Shown here: one piece after another, positions 55,095 through 63,640 of the stretch
How positions within the stretch are numbered: the stretch's first letter is position 1
Layout of the letters: the number at the start of each line of letters is the position of its first letter
Source of the DNA: Streptomyces sp. yr375
GTDB lineage: Bacteria > Actinomycetota > Actinomycetes > Streptomycetales > Streptomycetaceae
DNA length: 64,000 nucleotides
Assembly: GCF_900110755.1 (NCBI RefSeq)
Contig: NZ_FOFF01000019.1
Span: forward strand, 1-64,000
Reading direction: 5' to 3'
Program-made: the position numbers and the translations under genes
The notes under the pieces: model-generated
Database searches by the model: none
What the model was told of the DNA's origin: nothing
The model's input: only the letters and a program-made list of their open reading frames with translations

Positions 55095-55907
55095 TCAGTG
55101 GTTGTCGAACGAGAAGCGGAGCGAGTCGTTCGTGTACGGGGTCGGCACGGGGCGTTCCGCCAGCCGCATCCCGAACCACTTCTCGTACGCCGCCAACACC
55201 GCGTCGTCGTCGGTGAGTTGCTCGGTCCGTCGGCGTTCCCCTGAGACGACGGTCAGCAGGTCGTCCCGCATGATGACCCAGCCGTCCTCCAGCGGGAGCG
55301 AGCAGACGAGGGTCTGGAGGAACGGGGAGTCCGGGCTCGTCCGGTACCACCACATCGTCTGGCGGAACTCGTCCGGCTCGACCGGCTCCTCGTAGAGGAC
55401 GTACAGCGGTGTCCCGCCCCGGACCACCTCGACGGACCGCCGGTCCAGCCGCCGCGTCGTGAACTCGCCGTGTGGGTCCGGCTGTTGGCCGTCGTGGTCG
55501 AGCAGGAGCGGGCGGCGGCTGCTCTTGCCGAACCCGATGTCGGCGATCCATCGCGCGCCGTCGACGGCCACCGTCATCACCACGTGGTGGTACGGGGCGG
55601 TGATCCCGCCGTCCGGCAGGTGGACGCGGCCCTGGTGCAGGGTGACGTCGAAGCCCAGGGCCGCCAGCAGGAGATGGAACGCGATGTTGATCTCACCGCA
55701 CAGGCCCCCGCGCCGCTCGTGGACGATCTTGGCGACGGCCCGTTCGTCCATCCGGATGTCGCCGCCGCGCACATAGTCGAGGTTGTCGAACGGCACCGAC
55801 AGCACATGCCGTTCGTGCAGGTGGCGCAGGGCGTCCGCGTCCAGACGGGGCGGGTGGTCGGCCCCGATGCGGTCCAGATAGGCGGCGACCGTCTCCTTGT
55901 CCAGCAC
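55095..55907 (-). CDS. Arylamine N-acetyltransferase-type enzyme (second copy)
   Basis: 270 residues. Catalytic Cys70 in ERRGGLCGEIN, His in TAPYHHVVMTV and Asp in WIADIGFGKSS. Same length as the downstream paralogue with similar ends (ALRHLHERH..LSVPF and DDDAVLAAYEKWFG), but differing through the middle, so the copies may accept different amines or acyl donors. Starts seven bases after the amidohydrolase stop. Confidence 0.92.
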   Translation of the reverse strand: MLDKETVAAYLDRIGADHPPRLDADALRHLHERHVLSVPFDNLDYVRGGDIRMDERAVAKIVHERRGGLCGEINIAFHLLLAALGFDVTLHQGRVHLPDGGITAPYHHVVMTVAVDGARWIADIGFGKSSRRPLLLDHDGQQPDPHGEFTTRRLDRRSVEVVRGGTPLYVLYEEPVEPDEFRQTMWWYRTSPDSPFLQTLVCSLPLEDGWVIMRDDLLTVVSGERRRTEQLTDDDAVLAAYEKWFGMRLAERPVPTPYTNDSLRFSFDNH

Positions 55908-55914
55908 GGCGATC

Positions 55915-56979
55915 TCACACGTCCTTTCCGTGTCGGTGTCCGTGTCCGTGTTCGCTTCCGTCTCTGCGCTCGTTGTGGCGTGGGAGGAGCCGGGGGAAGA
56001 GGGCCTCGGCGTTGGCGTGCTCCAGCCGGTGGCGCTCCTCAGTGCTCAACCCGCCCTGGTCGACGACCTGTTGAGCGGTGTCGCGGATGTAGTGCTCGGG
56101 CATGAGCGGGAAGTCCGAGCCGACGAGGATCCGGTCCGCCGGGGCGAAGGACCGCAGGGCCGCGAGGGCGTGCGGGTCGCCGGCCATGGCGATGTCGACG
56201 TAGAGCCGTCGCAGTGAGCCGACGGGGTCCTCGGGCAGTCGGTCCGCGAGGGGCGCGCTGATGAGTCCGCCGCAGGCGAGCCGGCCGGCGTAGAAGGGGA
56301 CGCCGCCCCCGCCGTGCGGCAGGATCACCGGCAGCTCCGGGTACCTCTCCAGCGTCTGGTTGTAGAGGAGTTGGGCCGCCACGCGCACCGTTTCGAAGGG
56401 GAACTCGTACAGCGAGGCCGGCAGGCCGAAGTCGGGCTGACCGGTCGACGGCGGCACCGTCGGATGCACGAACAGCGGGGTGCGCCGGTGGGCCGCCGCC
56501 GCGAACAGCGGGTCCATCGAGCGGTCGCCCACGTACAGGCCGCCGTAGTTGCTGACCAGGCCCACGCCGTCCAGCCCGAGCACGTCGACGGCGTACTCGA
56601 ACTCCGCCAGGACCAGGTCCGGATGGGGAAACGGCAGGGTGGCGAACGCGCCGAACCGGCCGGGGTGCGCGGCGACCAGCTCGGCGAGATACTCGTTCAC
56701 CCGGCGCGCGAACCGCGCGGCCGGCTTCGGCTCCAGGGTCGCCGGCACCCCCGGCCAGACGCTCACCACGGCGGCCCGGATGCCGTGCCGGTCCATCATG
56801 GCGAGGCTGCCGCGCGCACTCCAGGTCGGCCGGTCGACGCCGGGAAGGATCGTCGCGACGCCCAGCCGGGCCAGTTCGTCGAGGTAGAACTCCGGGAGGA
56901 TGTGGTGGTGTACGTCGATGGCGCGCGACCAGGGTGCTGTGGCGGGCGCGTGCAGGTCGTCGTCGGAGGTGTCCGGCAT
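55915..56979 (-). CDS. Amidohydrolase/ACMSD-like metal-dependent hydrolase
   Basis: 354 residues. Amidohydrolase_2 fold: metal motif AIDVHHHILPEFY (HxH), His in TPLFVHPTVPPS, His in LPVILPHGGGG and the final Asp in ILVGSDFPLMPEHY. The family includes 2-amino-3-carboxymuconate semialdehyde decarboxylase and resorcylate decarboxylases; members close benzoxazole rings in some Streptomyces pathways. The His-rich tail (HGHGHRHGKDV) is additional. Co-transcribed with NAT and KAS III genes. Confidence 0.88.
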   Translation of the reverse strand: MPDTSDDDLHAPATAPWSRAIDVHHHILPEFYLDELARLGVATILPGVDRPTWSARGSLAMMDRHGIRAAVVSVWPGVPATLEPKPAARFARRVNEYLAELVAAHPGRFGAFATLPFPHPDLVLAEFEYAVDVLGLDGVGLVSNYGGLYVGDRSMDPLFAAAAHRRTPLFVHPTVPPSTGQPDFGLPASLYEFPFETVRVAAQLLYNQTLERYPELPVILPHGGGGVPFYAGRLACGGLISAPLADRLPEDPVGSLRRLYVDIAMAGDPHALAALRSFAPADRILVGSDFPLMPEHYIRDTAQQVVDQGGLSTEERHRLEHANAEALFPRLLPRHNERRDGSEHGHGHRHGKDV

Positions 56980-56995
56980 CGGTCGGCCCCGCCGC

Positions 56996-57448
56996 TCAGG
57001 CGCGGGTGGTGCCGGGCGGGTTGCTGATCAGACACCGCCAGACGCCGTCCGCGCCACGGCGGAGGATGTCCGCGGCCGTGCCCTCGACGCGCTGGTGCGT
57101 TCCGTCCGGGCCGGTGCCCTCGTGGACGTAGTCGCAGATCAGCAGTGCCGTGTCGGCGACCGTGTAGATGTGCCGCACCGACAGCTTGACCGGCAGCCGG
57201 TCCGGCAGGGTCTGCTCGGCCGACTTCCACATCTCCTCGCCCGACAGGTACTGGCCGGGAGCGAGAACACGCAGGGCGTCCGGCTCGAAAAGCTGCTTGA
57301 TGGCGTCGAGACTGCCCGCGTTGAAAGCCTGCTCGAACGCCGCCGAAATCCCGCCGGGTTCGGTGGGAAGGGTGATCTGCACACCGGCGGAAGTGCCGGC
57401 TGCTGTTCCTGCTGCTGTTCCTGCTGCTGTTTCCGTGGAATTCGACAT
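56996..57448 (-). CDS. NTF2-fold (SnoaL/DUF4440-like) protein
   Basis: 150 residues from the ATG at 57448 (MSNSTETAAG); no strong ribosome site, another start four codons up is possible. Conserved cone fold: ISAAFEQAFNAGSLDAIKQLFEPDALRVLAPG, and later DGTHQRVEGTAADILRRGADGVWRCLISNPPG. Such proteins act as small cyclases, hydratases or binding partners. The N-terminus has an Ala-Ala-Gly-Thr triplicate from a 12-base DNA repeat. First gene of the leftward arm of the second gene set, 16 bases ahead of the amidohydrolase. Confidence 0.82.
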   Translation of the reverse strand: MSNSTETAAGTAAGTAAGTSAGVQITLPTEPGGISAAFEQAFNAGSLDAIKQLFEPDALRVLAPGQYLSGEEMWKSAEQTLPDRLPVKLSVRHIYTVADTALLICDYVHEGTGPDGTHQRVEGTAADILRRGADGVWRCLISNPPGTTRA

Positions 57449-57667
57449 GGGGGACAGCACAATGCACGGGATCGGTGCCGCTCAACCCGCGACTCGCCAC
57501 TCTGTCAGGTCCGCCGCCCGCCGGAATTCCGTACGCAGCCGCCCCTCGCCTATCTGACGAACTATCCGGCGTCGCCCTGGGCAGAGCGCACGCGGGGCCG
57601 TGAGGATGACGCCTCGTAGCCGGGGACGCCACAGGCCCCGTAACGACGAACGGCGAGGAGTTTCTCC
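57449..57667. promoter_or_regulatory. Divergent promoter region between the NTF2-fold and WrbA-like genes
   Basis: About 220 bases without a gene, carrying promoters in both directions. GAGGAG about seven bases before 57668 is the WrbA ribosome site. No inverted repeat as strong as those at 58442 or 61245 was seen. Confidence 0.45.
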
Positions 57668-58348
57668 ATGGTCAAGGTAGCCATTGTCTTCCATTCCCGC
57701 AGCGGCAACATCTTCGAGTTGGCGAAAGCGGCGGCCGCCGCGGCCGAAAAGGCGGGTGCGGAGCCGCAGTTGCTCAAGGTCCCCGAACTCCCGGACCCGA
57801 TGGTGCTGGACAAGGAGGCCTACGCCGAACTGGACGCCGCCACCCGCGACATACCGGTGGCCACGCTGGACGACCTGGTGGCGGCGGACGCGATCATGAT
57901 CGGCACGCCGGTCCACTTCGGTCTGCCGGCCCCGCAGATCCTGAACTTCGTCGACCGCTCCGGCCCGGTCGCCATTCCGGGGAAGCTGGCGAACAAGGTC
58001 GCGACCGTGTTCGCCTCCGGGTCCGCCGCGCACGCCGGCCAGCAGACGGCGATCCTCGCCCTGCACAACGTGCTGTGCCACTGGGGCTGCCTCATCGTGC
58101 CCAACGGTTCGAGCGTCGAGATCCTGGCGTCCGAGCACAACGGATCGCCGTACGGCACATGCAGCGTCTCGCGGCACGCGCCGAACAACGTGCACGAGGA
58201 CAACCGCAAGGCGATCGAGTACCAGACCCTGCGCCTGGTGGAGGTGGCCACCGCCTACCGGACGGGGCTGGAACAGCAGGAGTCCGCCATCGAGTTCCTC
58301 GACTTCGCGTTCCTGATGAAGAAGTTCCCCCGTCTGTCCGTGGACTGA
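57668..58348 (+). CDS. NAD(P)H:quinone oxidoreductase, WrbA-like flavoprotein
   Basis: 226 residues. Flavodoxin-like fold with FMN-phosphate loop VFHSRSGNIFELA (about 7-18), GTPVHFGLPAPQILNFVDR (about 79-96) and FASGSAAHAGQQTAIL (about 117-132). Two-electron quinone reduction; in this context it may reduce a pathway quinone or quinone imine. C-terminal 50 residues are unlike core WrbA. Right-hand arm of the gene set, with the NmrA-like gene next. Confidence 0.9.
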   Translation: MVKVAIVFHSRSGNIFELAKAAAAAAEKAGAEPQLLKVPELPDPMVLDKEAYAELDAATRDIPVATLDDLVAADAIMIGTPVHFGLPAPQILNFVDRSGPVAIPGKLANKVATVFASGSAAHAGQQTAILALHNVLCHWGCLIVPNGSSVEILASEHNGSPYGTCSVSRHAPNNVHEDNRKAIEYQTLRLVEVATAYRTGLEQQESAIEFLDFAFLMKKFPRLSVD

Positions 58349-58441
58349 CGGACCGTCAGAGACGGGAACGGGAAAGACGTGCGCACCCGCGGCAGCTTCA
58401 GGGCCGCGGGTGCGCGCCGTATGGCTTTACCCTTTCATGGT

Positions 58442-58494
58442 ACGTTGATCCGGTACTAGACCAACGTTCGAGTGCTAGATCGACGTCCCTCGCA
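58442..58494. promoter_or_regulatory. Candidate TetR operator upstream of the first NmrA-like gene
   Basis: ACGTTG (58442-58447) and CAACGT (58462-58467) flank a 14-base spacer. On the minus strand the right half reads GATC-TAG-CACTCGAAC, which also occurs, slightly changed, at 61253-61268 beside the TetR gene. The site lies within 70 bases of the GTG start at 58510. Confidence 0.5.
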
Positions 58495-58509
58495 CAGGAG
58501 GAAACCCCC

Positions 58510-59208
58510 GTGAAACTGGTCATATTCGGCGCGAACGGCCCGACCGGCCGACTGACCACCGAACAGGCACTCCGTGAGGGTCACGAGGTCACCGCGGTGA
58601 CCCGGCGGCCCGACGCGTTCGAGCTGAGCGACGCCCGGTTGAGCGTGGTCAAGGCGGACATCCTCGCCCCCGACGACGTGCACCGCGTGGTGGCCGACCA
58701 CGACGCCGTCATCTCCACGGTCGGCATCCCGTACACCAAGGAGCCGGTGACGGTGTACTCGGAGGGCACCGCGAACGTCATCAAGGCGATGGACGCCCAT
58801 GGCATCCGGCGTCTGGTCTGCGTCAGCTCGATCGGCGCCAACTACGAGGACGCGCCCGGCGAGGCGTTCGTCTTCCGCAAGGTGATCGTGCCGATCCTGC
58901 TCAAGATGGGCCGCCCCCTCTACGAGGACACGAGCCGCATGGAGGACATCGTGGCCGCGAGCGACCTGGACTGGACGGTCGTCCGGCCCGCCGGTCTCTT
59001 CGACGCCACGACCACCACCGACTACGTCGTCAGCACCTCCCGCCACCCCGGCTGGTTCACCTCGCGCAACGACCTCGCGGACGCGCTGGTGCGGGAGGCG
59101 GTCGACAACCGCAACCTCCGCGCCCGCGTCGAGGTCATCACCACCCAGGGCGTCCCCAGCTACTTCGAGGTCTTCAAGAAGGAAGCGCTGCACATCGGCA
59201 AGAAGTGA
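58510..59208 (+). CDS. NAD(P)-binding NmrA-like oxidoreductase (first copy)
   Basis: 232 residues from a GTG at 58510 with AGGAGG nine bases ahead. Rossmann loop VKLVIFGANGPTGRLTTEQALREGHEVTAVTRRP; ISTVGIPYTKEP and CVSSIGANYED are strands 4 and 5. Active-site Lys/Tyr of classical SDRs are absent. Close relative of the protein at 61374. An inverted repeat similar to that in the TetR intergenic region precedes it, so shared control by TetR is likely. Substrate unknown. Confidence 0.9.
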   Translation: MKLVIFGANGPTGRLTTEQALREGHEVTAVTRRPDAFELSDARLSVVKADILAPDDVHRVVADHDAVISTVGIPYTKEPVTVYSEGTANVIKAMDAHGIRRLVCVSSIGANYEDAPGEAFVFRKVIVPILLKMGRPLYEDTSRMEDIVAASDLDWTVVRPAGLFDATTTTDYVVSTSRHPGWFTSRNDLADALVREAVDNRNLRARVEVITTQGVPSYFEVFKKEALHIGKK

Positions 59209-59218
59209 GCCGCAGCAG

Positions 59219-59295
59219 CCGTACGAGCGGTACGAACGGTATGAGCCGTACGAGGAGGCCCGGCCCCGTGGCGTGGACGACGGGACCGGGCCTCC
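59219..59295. terminator. Tandem 9-base repeat and a terminator between convergent genes
   Basis: Four 9-base units resembling CCGTACGAG fill 59219-59254. They run into GGAGGCCCGG (59254-59263), which pairs perfectly with CCGGGCCTCC (59286-59295). The hairpin can end both the NmrA-like gene and the convergent KAS III gene. Confidence 0.8.
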
Positions 59296-59341
59296 TTCGT
59301 GTGCGCGCGGCCGGACGTGACGTACCGCGACGGCGTCGGGG

Positions 59342-60379
59342 TCAGCCGGCGCGCAGCAGTGTCAGGCCCATGGACATGCCGCCGCCGAACGCCGCCAGCA
59401 GCGTCAGGTCGCCCGGCGCCACCGCGCCCGAACGGGCCAACTGGTCAAGGGTGATGGGGACCGAGGCCGCGCCGGTGTTGCCGTACCGGGTGACCGTGGT
59501 GGCCATCCGCTCGGCGGGGATGCCCAGCCGTTCCGCCATGCTCTCCAGGAGCCGCCCGTTGGCCTGGTGGGGCACGAAGTGCGCGATGTCGTCCTGGCTC
59601 ACCCCGTTGTCCTTGAGGAACTCCTGTATGCCGGGGACGACTTGGGTCTCGACGAACTCGCTGACGCCCCGGCCGTTCATCGAGAAGTACTGCATCCCCT
59701 CGCGCAGCGTCTCCTGCGTCGCCGGCATCCGGCTGCCGCCGCCGGGCACCCCGATCAGCTCGCGCGCGGAGGCGAAGCTCGCCAGCCGCGCGGAGACCAG
59801 CCGTTGGCCGCCGCCCGGACCGAGCACGACAGCGCCGGCGCCGTCCCCGAACAGCACGATCGTGCGCCGGTCCATGGGCGAGAGGATGCGCGAGTACACG
59901 TCGGCGCCGATGACCAGGGCGTAGTCGGCCGTCGAGTCGGCGAGCGTGCGCTCGGCGATCGACAGGGCGAAAGTGAAGCCGCTGCACACCGAGTTGACGT
60001 CGAAGGCGGCCGTGCCGTGACCGGCGCCCAGCTCGTCGGCGACGACACAGGCCGTCGCCGGCTGCGGGGAGTCCGGGGTGGAGGTCGCCACGATGATGAG
60101 ACCGAGCTCGGCGGCGCCGATCCCGGCCCGCTCCAGGGCCGCCCGGCCGGCCGCGACGGCCAGGTCCGACGTCGCCTCCTCGGGCTTGGCCCAACGCCGT
60201 TCACGGATCGCGGTCTTGCGCAGGATCGCCAGCTCGGAGGTCCCGGCCAGCTCGCTGATGTCCTTGTTGGTCATCACCCGACTGGGCACGTACGACCCGG
60301 TCGCGAGTATGCCCCGTCCCCGTTCCCGTCCCTGCCCCTGTCCCCGCGCGTCGTCCTGGGCGGCACCGCATGTGATCAT
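59342..60379 (-). CDS. Beta-ketoacyl-ACP synthase III-like enzyme (second copy)
   Basis: 345 residues from the ATG at 60379, with GGAG six bases ahead. KAS III triad: Cys132 in FDVNSVCSGFTFAL, His in HFVPHQANGRLLE, Asn in TRYGNTGAASV; VLFGDGAGAVVLGP block present. N-terminal DDARGQGQGRERGRG is low-complexity and unlike FabH. With a second KAS III in the same set, one may load a starter unit and the other act as an acyl-transferring or ester/amide-forming variant, as in some polyketide and benzoxazole pathways. Confidence 0.9.
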   Translation of the reverse strand: MITCGAAQDDARGQGQGRERGRGILATGSYVPSRVMTNKDISELAGTSELAILRKTAIRERRWAKPEEATSDLAVAAGRAALERAGIGAAELGLIIVATSTPDSPQPATACVVADELGAGHGTAAFDVNSVCSGFTFALSIAERTLADSTADYALVIGADVYSRILSPMDRRTIVLFGDGAGAVVLGPGGGQRLVSARLASFASARELIGVPGGGSRMPATQETLREGMQYFSMNGRGVSEFVETQVVPGIQEFLKDNGVSQDDIAHFVPHQANGRLLESMAERLGIPAERMATTVTRYGNTGAASVPITLDQLARSGAVAPGDLTLLAAFGGGMSMGLTLLRAG

Positions 60380-60479
60380 GGTCTGCTCCAATGTCGTCCT
60401 GACGTCCTGGGATCAGGACACTCGGAGCGCGATCGGAGGTCCAGCAACGACCTGCGGATCTGTCAGATGAGCGGCGGTC

Positions 60480-61208
60480 TCAGCCGGCGGCGGGGAGTTG
60501 GGCCGCCAGACCGTCGAGGACGAGCCGCACGCCCACGTGGAAGTTGTCCTCCCAGTCCTCGTCGAGCATGTACTCGTACGCCACCAGCGTCGGGTAGACG
60601 TCCCGCTGCTCGCGCAACTGCTCCTGCGCCGCCGCGCGTTCGGCCTTCGACCACTGGAGGTTGGACTGGCTCGCCGCCGAGCCCAGGACGTGGTTGTACA
60701 GTAGCCAGCAGGTGGCCTGGGTCTGCTGCGCCTTGAATCCGGCGCGCGACAGCGTCGCCTGGAGGAACTCCAGCCACGTGAGGAAGTTCGGCCCGATCGA
60801 CGGCCGTTGACGCAGTGGCAGCGCCGCGGACCAGGGGTGCCGCAGGAGCATGGCCCGACACTCGGAGAGGAGGGCCACGACGTTCTCCTGCCAGTCTCCG
60901 TCGTGGCGGTCGGGGAGCGGGGCCCCGGCGAAGATGGCGTCGGTGGCCAGGTCGACGACGTCGTCCTTGGTGTCGATGTGCCAGTACAGCGTCGTGGCGC
61001 CGACGCCGAGCCGCTCCGCGAGCCGGCGCATGGTGAGCCGCTCCATGCCCTCCTCGTCGAGCAGGGCGATCGCCGCCTCGATGATGCGCGTCCTGGTCAG
61101 CGGCGGTTCCTGGCGCGGCGCGGGCGAGCGGCGCAGCCAGATGCTCTGCTCGGCACCCGAGCCCGTACGACCGTTCCCCCGTGACTTTCCCACGCTGACA
61201 CCACCCAC
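60480..61208 (-). CDS. TetR-family repressor
   Basis: 242 residues from a GTG at 61208; another GTG five codons on is possible. N-terminal helix-turn-helix about 38-85 (IIEAAIALLDEEGMERLTMRRLAERLGVGATTLYWHIDTKDDV), then a TetR_C-type ligand domain. Unusually long N-terminal arm with basic residues. Divergent from the second NmrA-like gene; the shared intergenic region is dense in inverted repeats. Ligand probably the pathway product or intermediate. Confidence 0.93.
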   Translation of the reverse strand: MGGVSVGKSRGNGRTGSGAEQSIWLRRSPAPRQEPPLTRTRIIEAAIALLDEEGMERLTMRRLAERLGVGATTLYWHIDTKDDVVDLATDAIFAGAPLPDRHDGDWQENVVALLSECRAMLLRHPWSAALPLRQRPSIGPNFLTWLEFLQATLSRAGFKAQQTQATCWLLYNHVLGSAASQSNLQWSKAERAAAQEQLREQRDVYPTLVAYEYMLDEDWEDNFHVGVRLVLDGLAAQLPAAG

Positions 61209-61244
61209 CTTTCCGGCTCATCGTACGTGGGAGAACACCGCGTA

Positions 61245-61312
61245 GTACATTGATCGACACACTCGAACAATGTACGAGAGCCCGATCGTTGTTCTACAAC
61301 CGACCATTGGTC
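61245..61312. promoter_or_regulatory. Operator cluster between tetR and the second NmrA-like gene
   Basis: GTACATTG (61245-61252) pairs with CAATGTAC (61268-61275) over a 15-base spacer; GAACAA (61265-61270) and TTGTTC (61289-61294 region) form a second, overlapping dyad; GACCA-T-TGGTC (61302-61312) is a third. All lie in the 165 bases between the two starts. Confidence 0.65.
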
Positions 61313-61373
61313 TGCATCCGACCGTCGTTCCGTAGTTCTTCAGCCGATCGGCCCGCCCGCCAGGAAGGAACGC

Positions 61374-62015
61374 ATGAAGCTGGTCGTGTTCGGCGCCAAC
61401 AGCCCCACGGGACGGCTGGTCACGGCCATGGCCATGACCGCGGGGCACACCGTCACCGCGGTCACCCGGCGGCCCGCCGACTTCCCGTTCTGCGACCACC
61501 GGGTGCAGACCGCCGCCGCCGACGTGATGGACGCCGACGCGGTGGACTGGGTGACGGGCGGCCATGACGCGGTCGTCTCGGTGATCGGGGTGCCGCCCTC
61601 CGTGCGGCCCGTCACCGTCTGCTCGCAGGCCACCTACAACATCGTCAAGGCGATGATCGGCCACGGGATGCGGCGGCTGCTGTGCGTCGCCTCGGCCGAC
61701 CTCGACGCGGCCGACCTGTCCCCGGCCGGGCTCCTGCGGCAGCGGGCGATCCGGCCGCTGGTCCTCGCCTCCGGATCCGCCGTCCAGCGGGACGTGCGGC
61801 GCATGGAGAACATCGTGCGGGAATCGGGGCTCGACTGGACACTGCTGCGGCCCGGGCGGCTCGTCGCCGGGAGCGAGGTGAGCGACTACCGGATGACCGC
61901 GCGTCCGGTGCCGCGCCCGCTCACCTTCCGGACCGATATCGCGCACGCCCTCGTGCGCGAGGTCACGCACGGTGCGTACCTCGGCGAGACCGTGTACGTC
62001 TCTTCGCCCAAGTAA
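61374..62015 (+). CDS. NAD(P)-binding NmrA-like oxidoreductase (second copy)
   Basis: 213 residues. Rossmann loop MKLVVFGANSPTGRLVTAMAMTAGHTVTAVTRRP, VSVIGVPPSVRP, then RRMENIVRESGLDWTLLRPGRLVAG and a short C-terminus. Paralogue of 58510-59208 with the same N-terminal strand (KLVxFGANxPTGRL). Divergent from tetR and presumably repressed by it. AGGAAGG stands just ahead of the ATG. Confidence 0.9.
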   Translation: MKLVVFGANSPTGRLVTAMAMTAGHTVTAVTRRPADFPFCDHRVQTAAADVMDADAVDWVTGGHDAVVSVIGVPPSVRPVTVCSQATYNIVKAMIGHGMRRLLCVASADLDAADLSPAGLLRQRAIRPLVLASGSAVQRDVRRMENIVRESGLDWTLLRPGRLVAGSEVSDYRMTARPVPRPLTFRTDIAHALVREVTHGAYLGETVYVSSPK

Positions 62016-62299
62016 AGACGCCGTAAAGACAAGGCAAAGCTGATTGTTGGGTGTAACGTCCACTTTTTCGTAGTTTCCGGGTGCAACGAAGGCGTTCCCC
62101 AACGGGGCGACCGGTGTGTTTCCACTCCTCGGAGGCGTAGGTGACAGATCTGCCCGCCCTGTGGTGGTGCAAAGGTTGGCCGGTCGATAAAGTGATCTCC
62201 CGTGTTGTACTGACCGTCCGGCAGGCAATATGTTCCAAGCCTGGCGGGACAGCTATTCGGGGGTCACTTTTGAGTGCAGCCGGGTTTCCGCTGACAAGA
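62016..62299. other. Gap before the IS701-like gene, lower GC
   Basis: 284 bases with reduced GC. A GTG at 62141 preceded by GGAGG could extend the next gene by 53 codons, but codon third positions there are not coding-like. This region is more likely promoter and leader. Confidence 0.4.
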
Positions 62300-63523
62300 A
62301 TGGGAAAACACGGAGAGAGCGCGGATCGATTATTCGGCGAGAATGTTCCGCCGGATGAATTACTGCGCGAGATATCGACTTCGCTCTTCGCCTCCTTGCC
62401 GCGCGCCGATCAGCGCAAGAAGGGCGTCGAGTACGTCAGGGGGCTCCTGGAGGTGCCCGGGCGCAAGTCGATCAGGAACATCGCGAGTCTGATCGGCGGC
62501 CGGGCGACCGACCAGAGCCTGCACCACTTCATCAGCGAGTCGACGTGGGACTGGGCCCCGGTGCGCCAAGCCCTGGCCCGCTATCTGGTGCCGCGCCTGC
62601 CGGTCGAGGCATGGGTCGTGCAGGAGACGGTGATCCGCAAGGCCGGGCAGCACTCGGTCGGCGTGGACCGCAGGTTCGTCCCCGCCGAGGGGCGCGTGCT
62701 CAACGCGCAGCAGGCGATCGGCGTCTGGGCGGCCTCCGGCTGCCGCAGCAGCCCCGTCGACTGGGGGCTGCATCTGCCGCCGACCTGGATCGACGACCGG
62801 TCACTGCGCGACCGGGCCTCCATCCCCGACAGCACCGAGGCCGAGACCCTGTCCGACCGGGCCGTCCGGCTGTGCGTCGGCATGGTGACGGACTGGGGGA
62901 TGCCGGTACGCCCAGTGGTGCTGGACGCCGGCGCCCTGAACCTCGCCACGCTCGTCGACCGGCTGGGCCGCAAGGGCATCCCGCTGCTGGCCCGGGTCGA
63001 CCCGTCGGTCCCGCTGCTCGTCTCGGACGCGGCGCTGACCGGCCACCGCTGCTCGGCGAGCATGCCCGCCGGTGACGTCGTCCGCGCGGCCGCCGGCACC
63101 AGACAGCCCGTCCAGTGGCGCGAGTTCGGCAGCTACGGCCGGGTCCGCACGGGCCTGATCTCCAGCGTGGCCGTACGGCTTCCCCTGGGACTCACCGGAC
63201 GACTGCGGGCCGGCGGCAGCCGCAGGCTGGCTCTGATCGGGCTGGCCAAGGCCGGCCGGCCGGCCGAGCCCGAGCTGTGGCTCACCAATCTGACGGAGCA
63301 TCACCCGGCGTCGCTGCTAACGCTGTTCAGCCAGTTGGAGCGGGTGCGCGACGACTACCGCGAAGTCGCCAAGAACGTGGGCATCGAGGACTACGTGGGC
63401 CGTTCGTTCGACGGCTGGCACCGCCACATGACCCTCGCCTCGGCCGCCCACGCCATCGCCGTACTCAACAGCCCGGGCCAGGTCTGGAACGGGCAGGCGG
63501 ACCGGGCGCGCTCGGGCACCTGA
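62300..63523 (+). CDS. IS701-like DDE-fold protein, catalytic site degenerate (domesticated?)
   Basis: 407 residues from the ATG at 62300; starts at 62269 (TTG) or 62141 (GTG, good ribosome site) are possible. IS701-type framework: RKKGVEYVRGLLEVPGRKSIRNIASL, then QSLHHFISESTWDW, HSVGVDRRFVP, LHLPPTWIDDRSLRDRA and the C-terminal RSFDGWHRHMTLASAAHA. The first catalytic motif, normally IDDTGFxKKG, reads VQETVIRKAG, so the Asp is gone. No inverted terminal repeats were found. Two TTA codons (62330 and 62360) make translation dependent on the bldA leucyl-tRNA. Possibly a domesticated DNA-binding protein in the gene set. Confidence 0.75.
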   Translation: MGKHGESADRLFGENVPPDELLREISTSLFASLPRADQRKKGVEYVRGLLEVPGRKSIRNIASLIGGRATDQSLHHFISESTWDWAPVRQALARYLVPRLPVEAWVVQETVIRKAGQHSVGVDRRFVPAEGRVLNAQQAIGVWAASGCRSSPVDWGLHLPPTWIDDRSLRDRASIPDSTEAETLSDRAVRLCVGMVTDWGMPVRPVVLDAGALNLATLVDRLGRKGIPLLARVDPSVPLLVSDAALTGHRCSASMPAGDVVRAAAGTRQPVQWREFGSYGRVRTGLISSVAVRLPLGLTGRLRAGGSRRLALIGLAKAGRPAEPELWLTNLTEHHPASLLTLFSQLERVRDDYREVAKNVGIEDYVGRSFDGWHRHMTLASAAHAIAVLNSPGQVWNGQADRARSGT

Positions 63524-63640
63524 CGAAGTGAGCCGCCGCGCGTTGTCGCGCTCCGGCCCCCGTCACAGGATCGGACCGTCGGCGGACACACACCCGGCCG
63601 TCGGGCCGGTTCCCGCACAGGTATGCACAGCGACCCGCGA

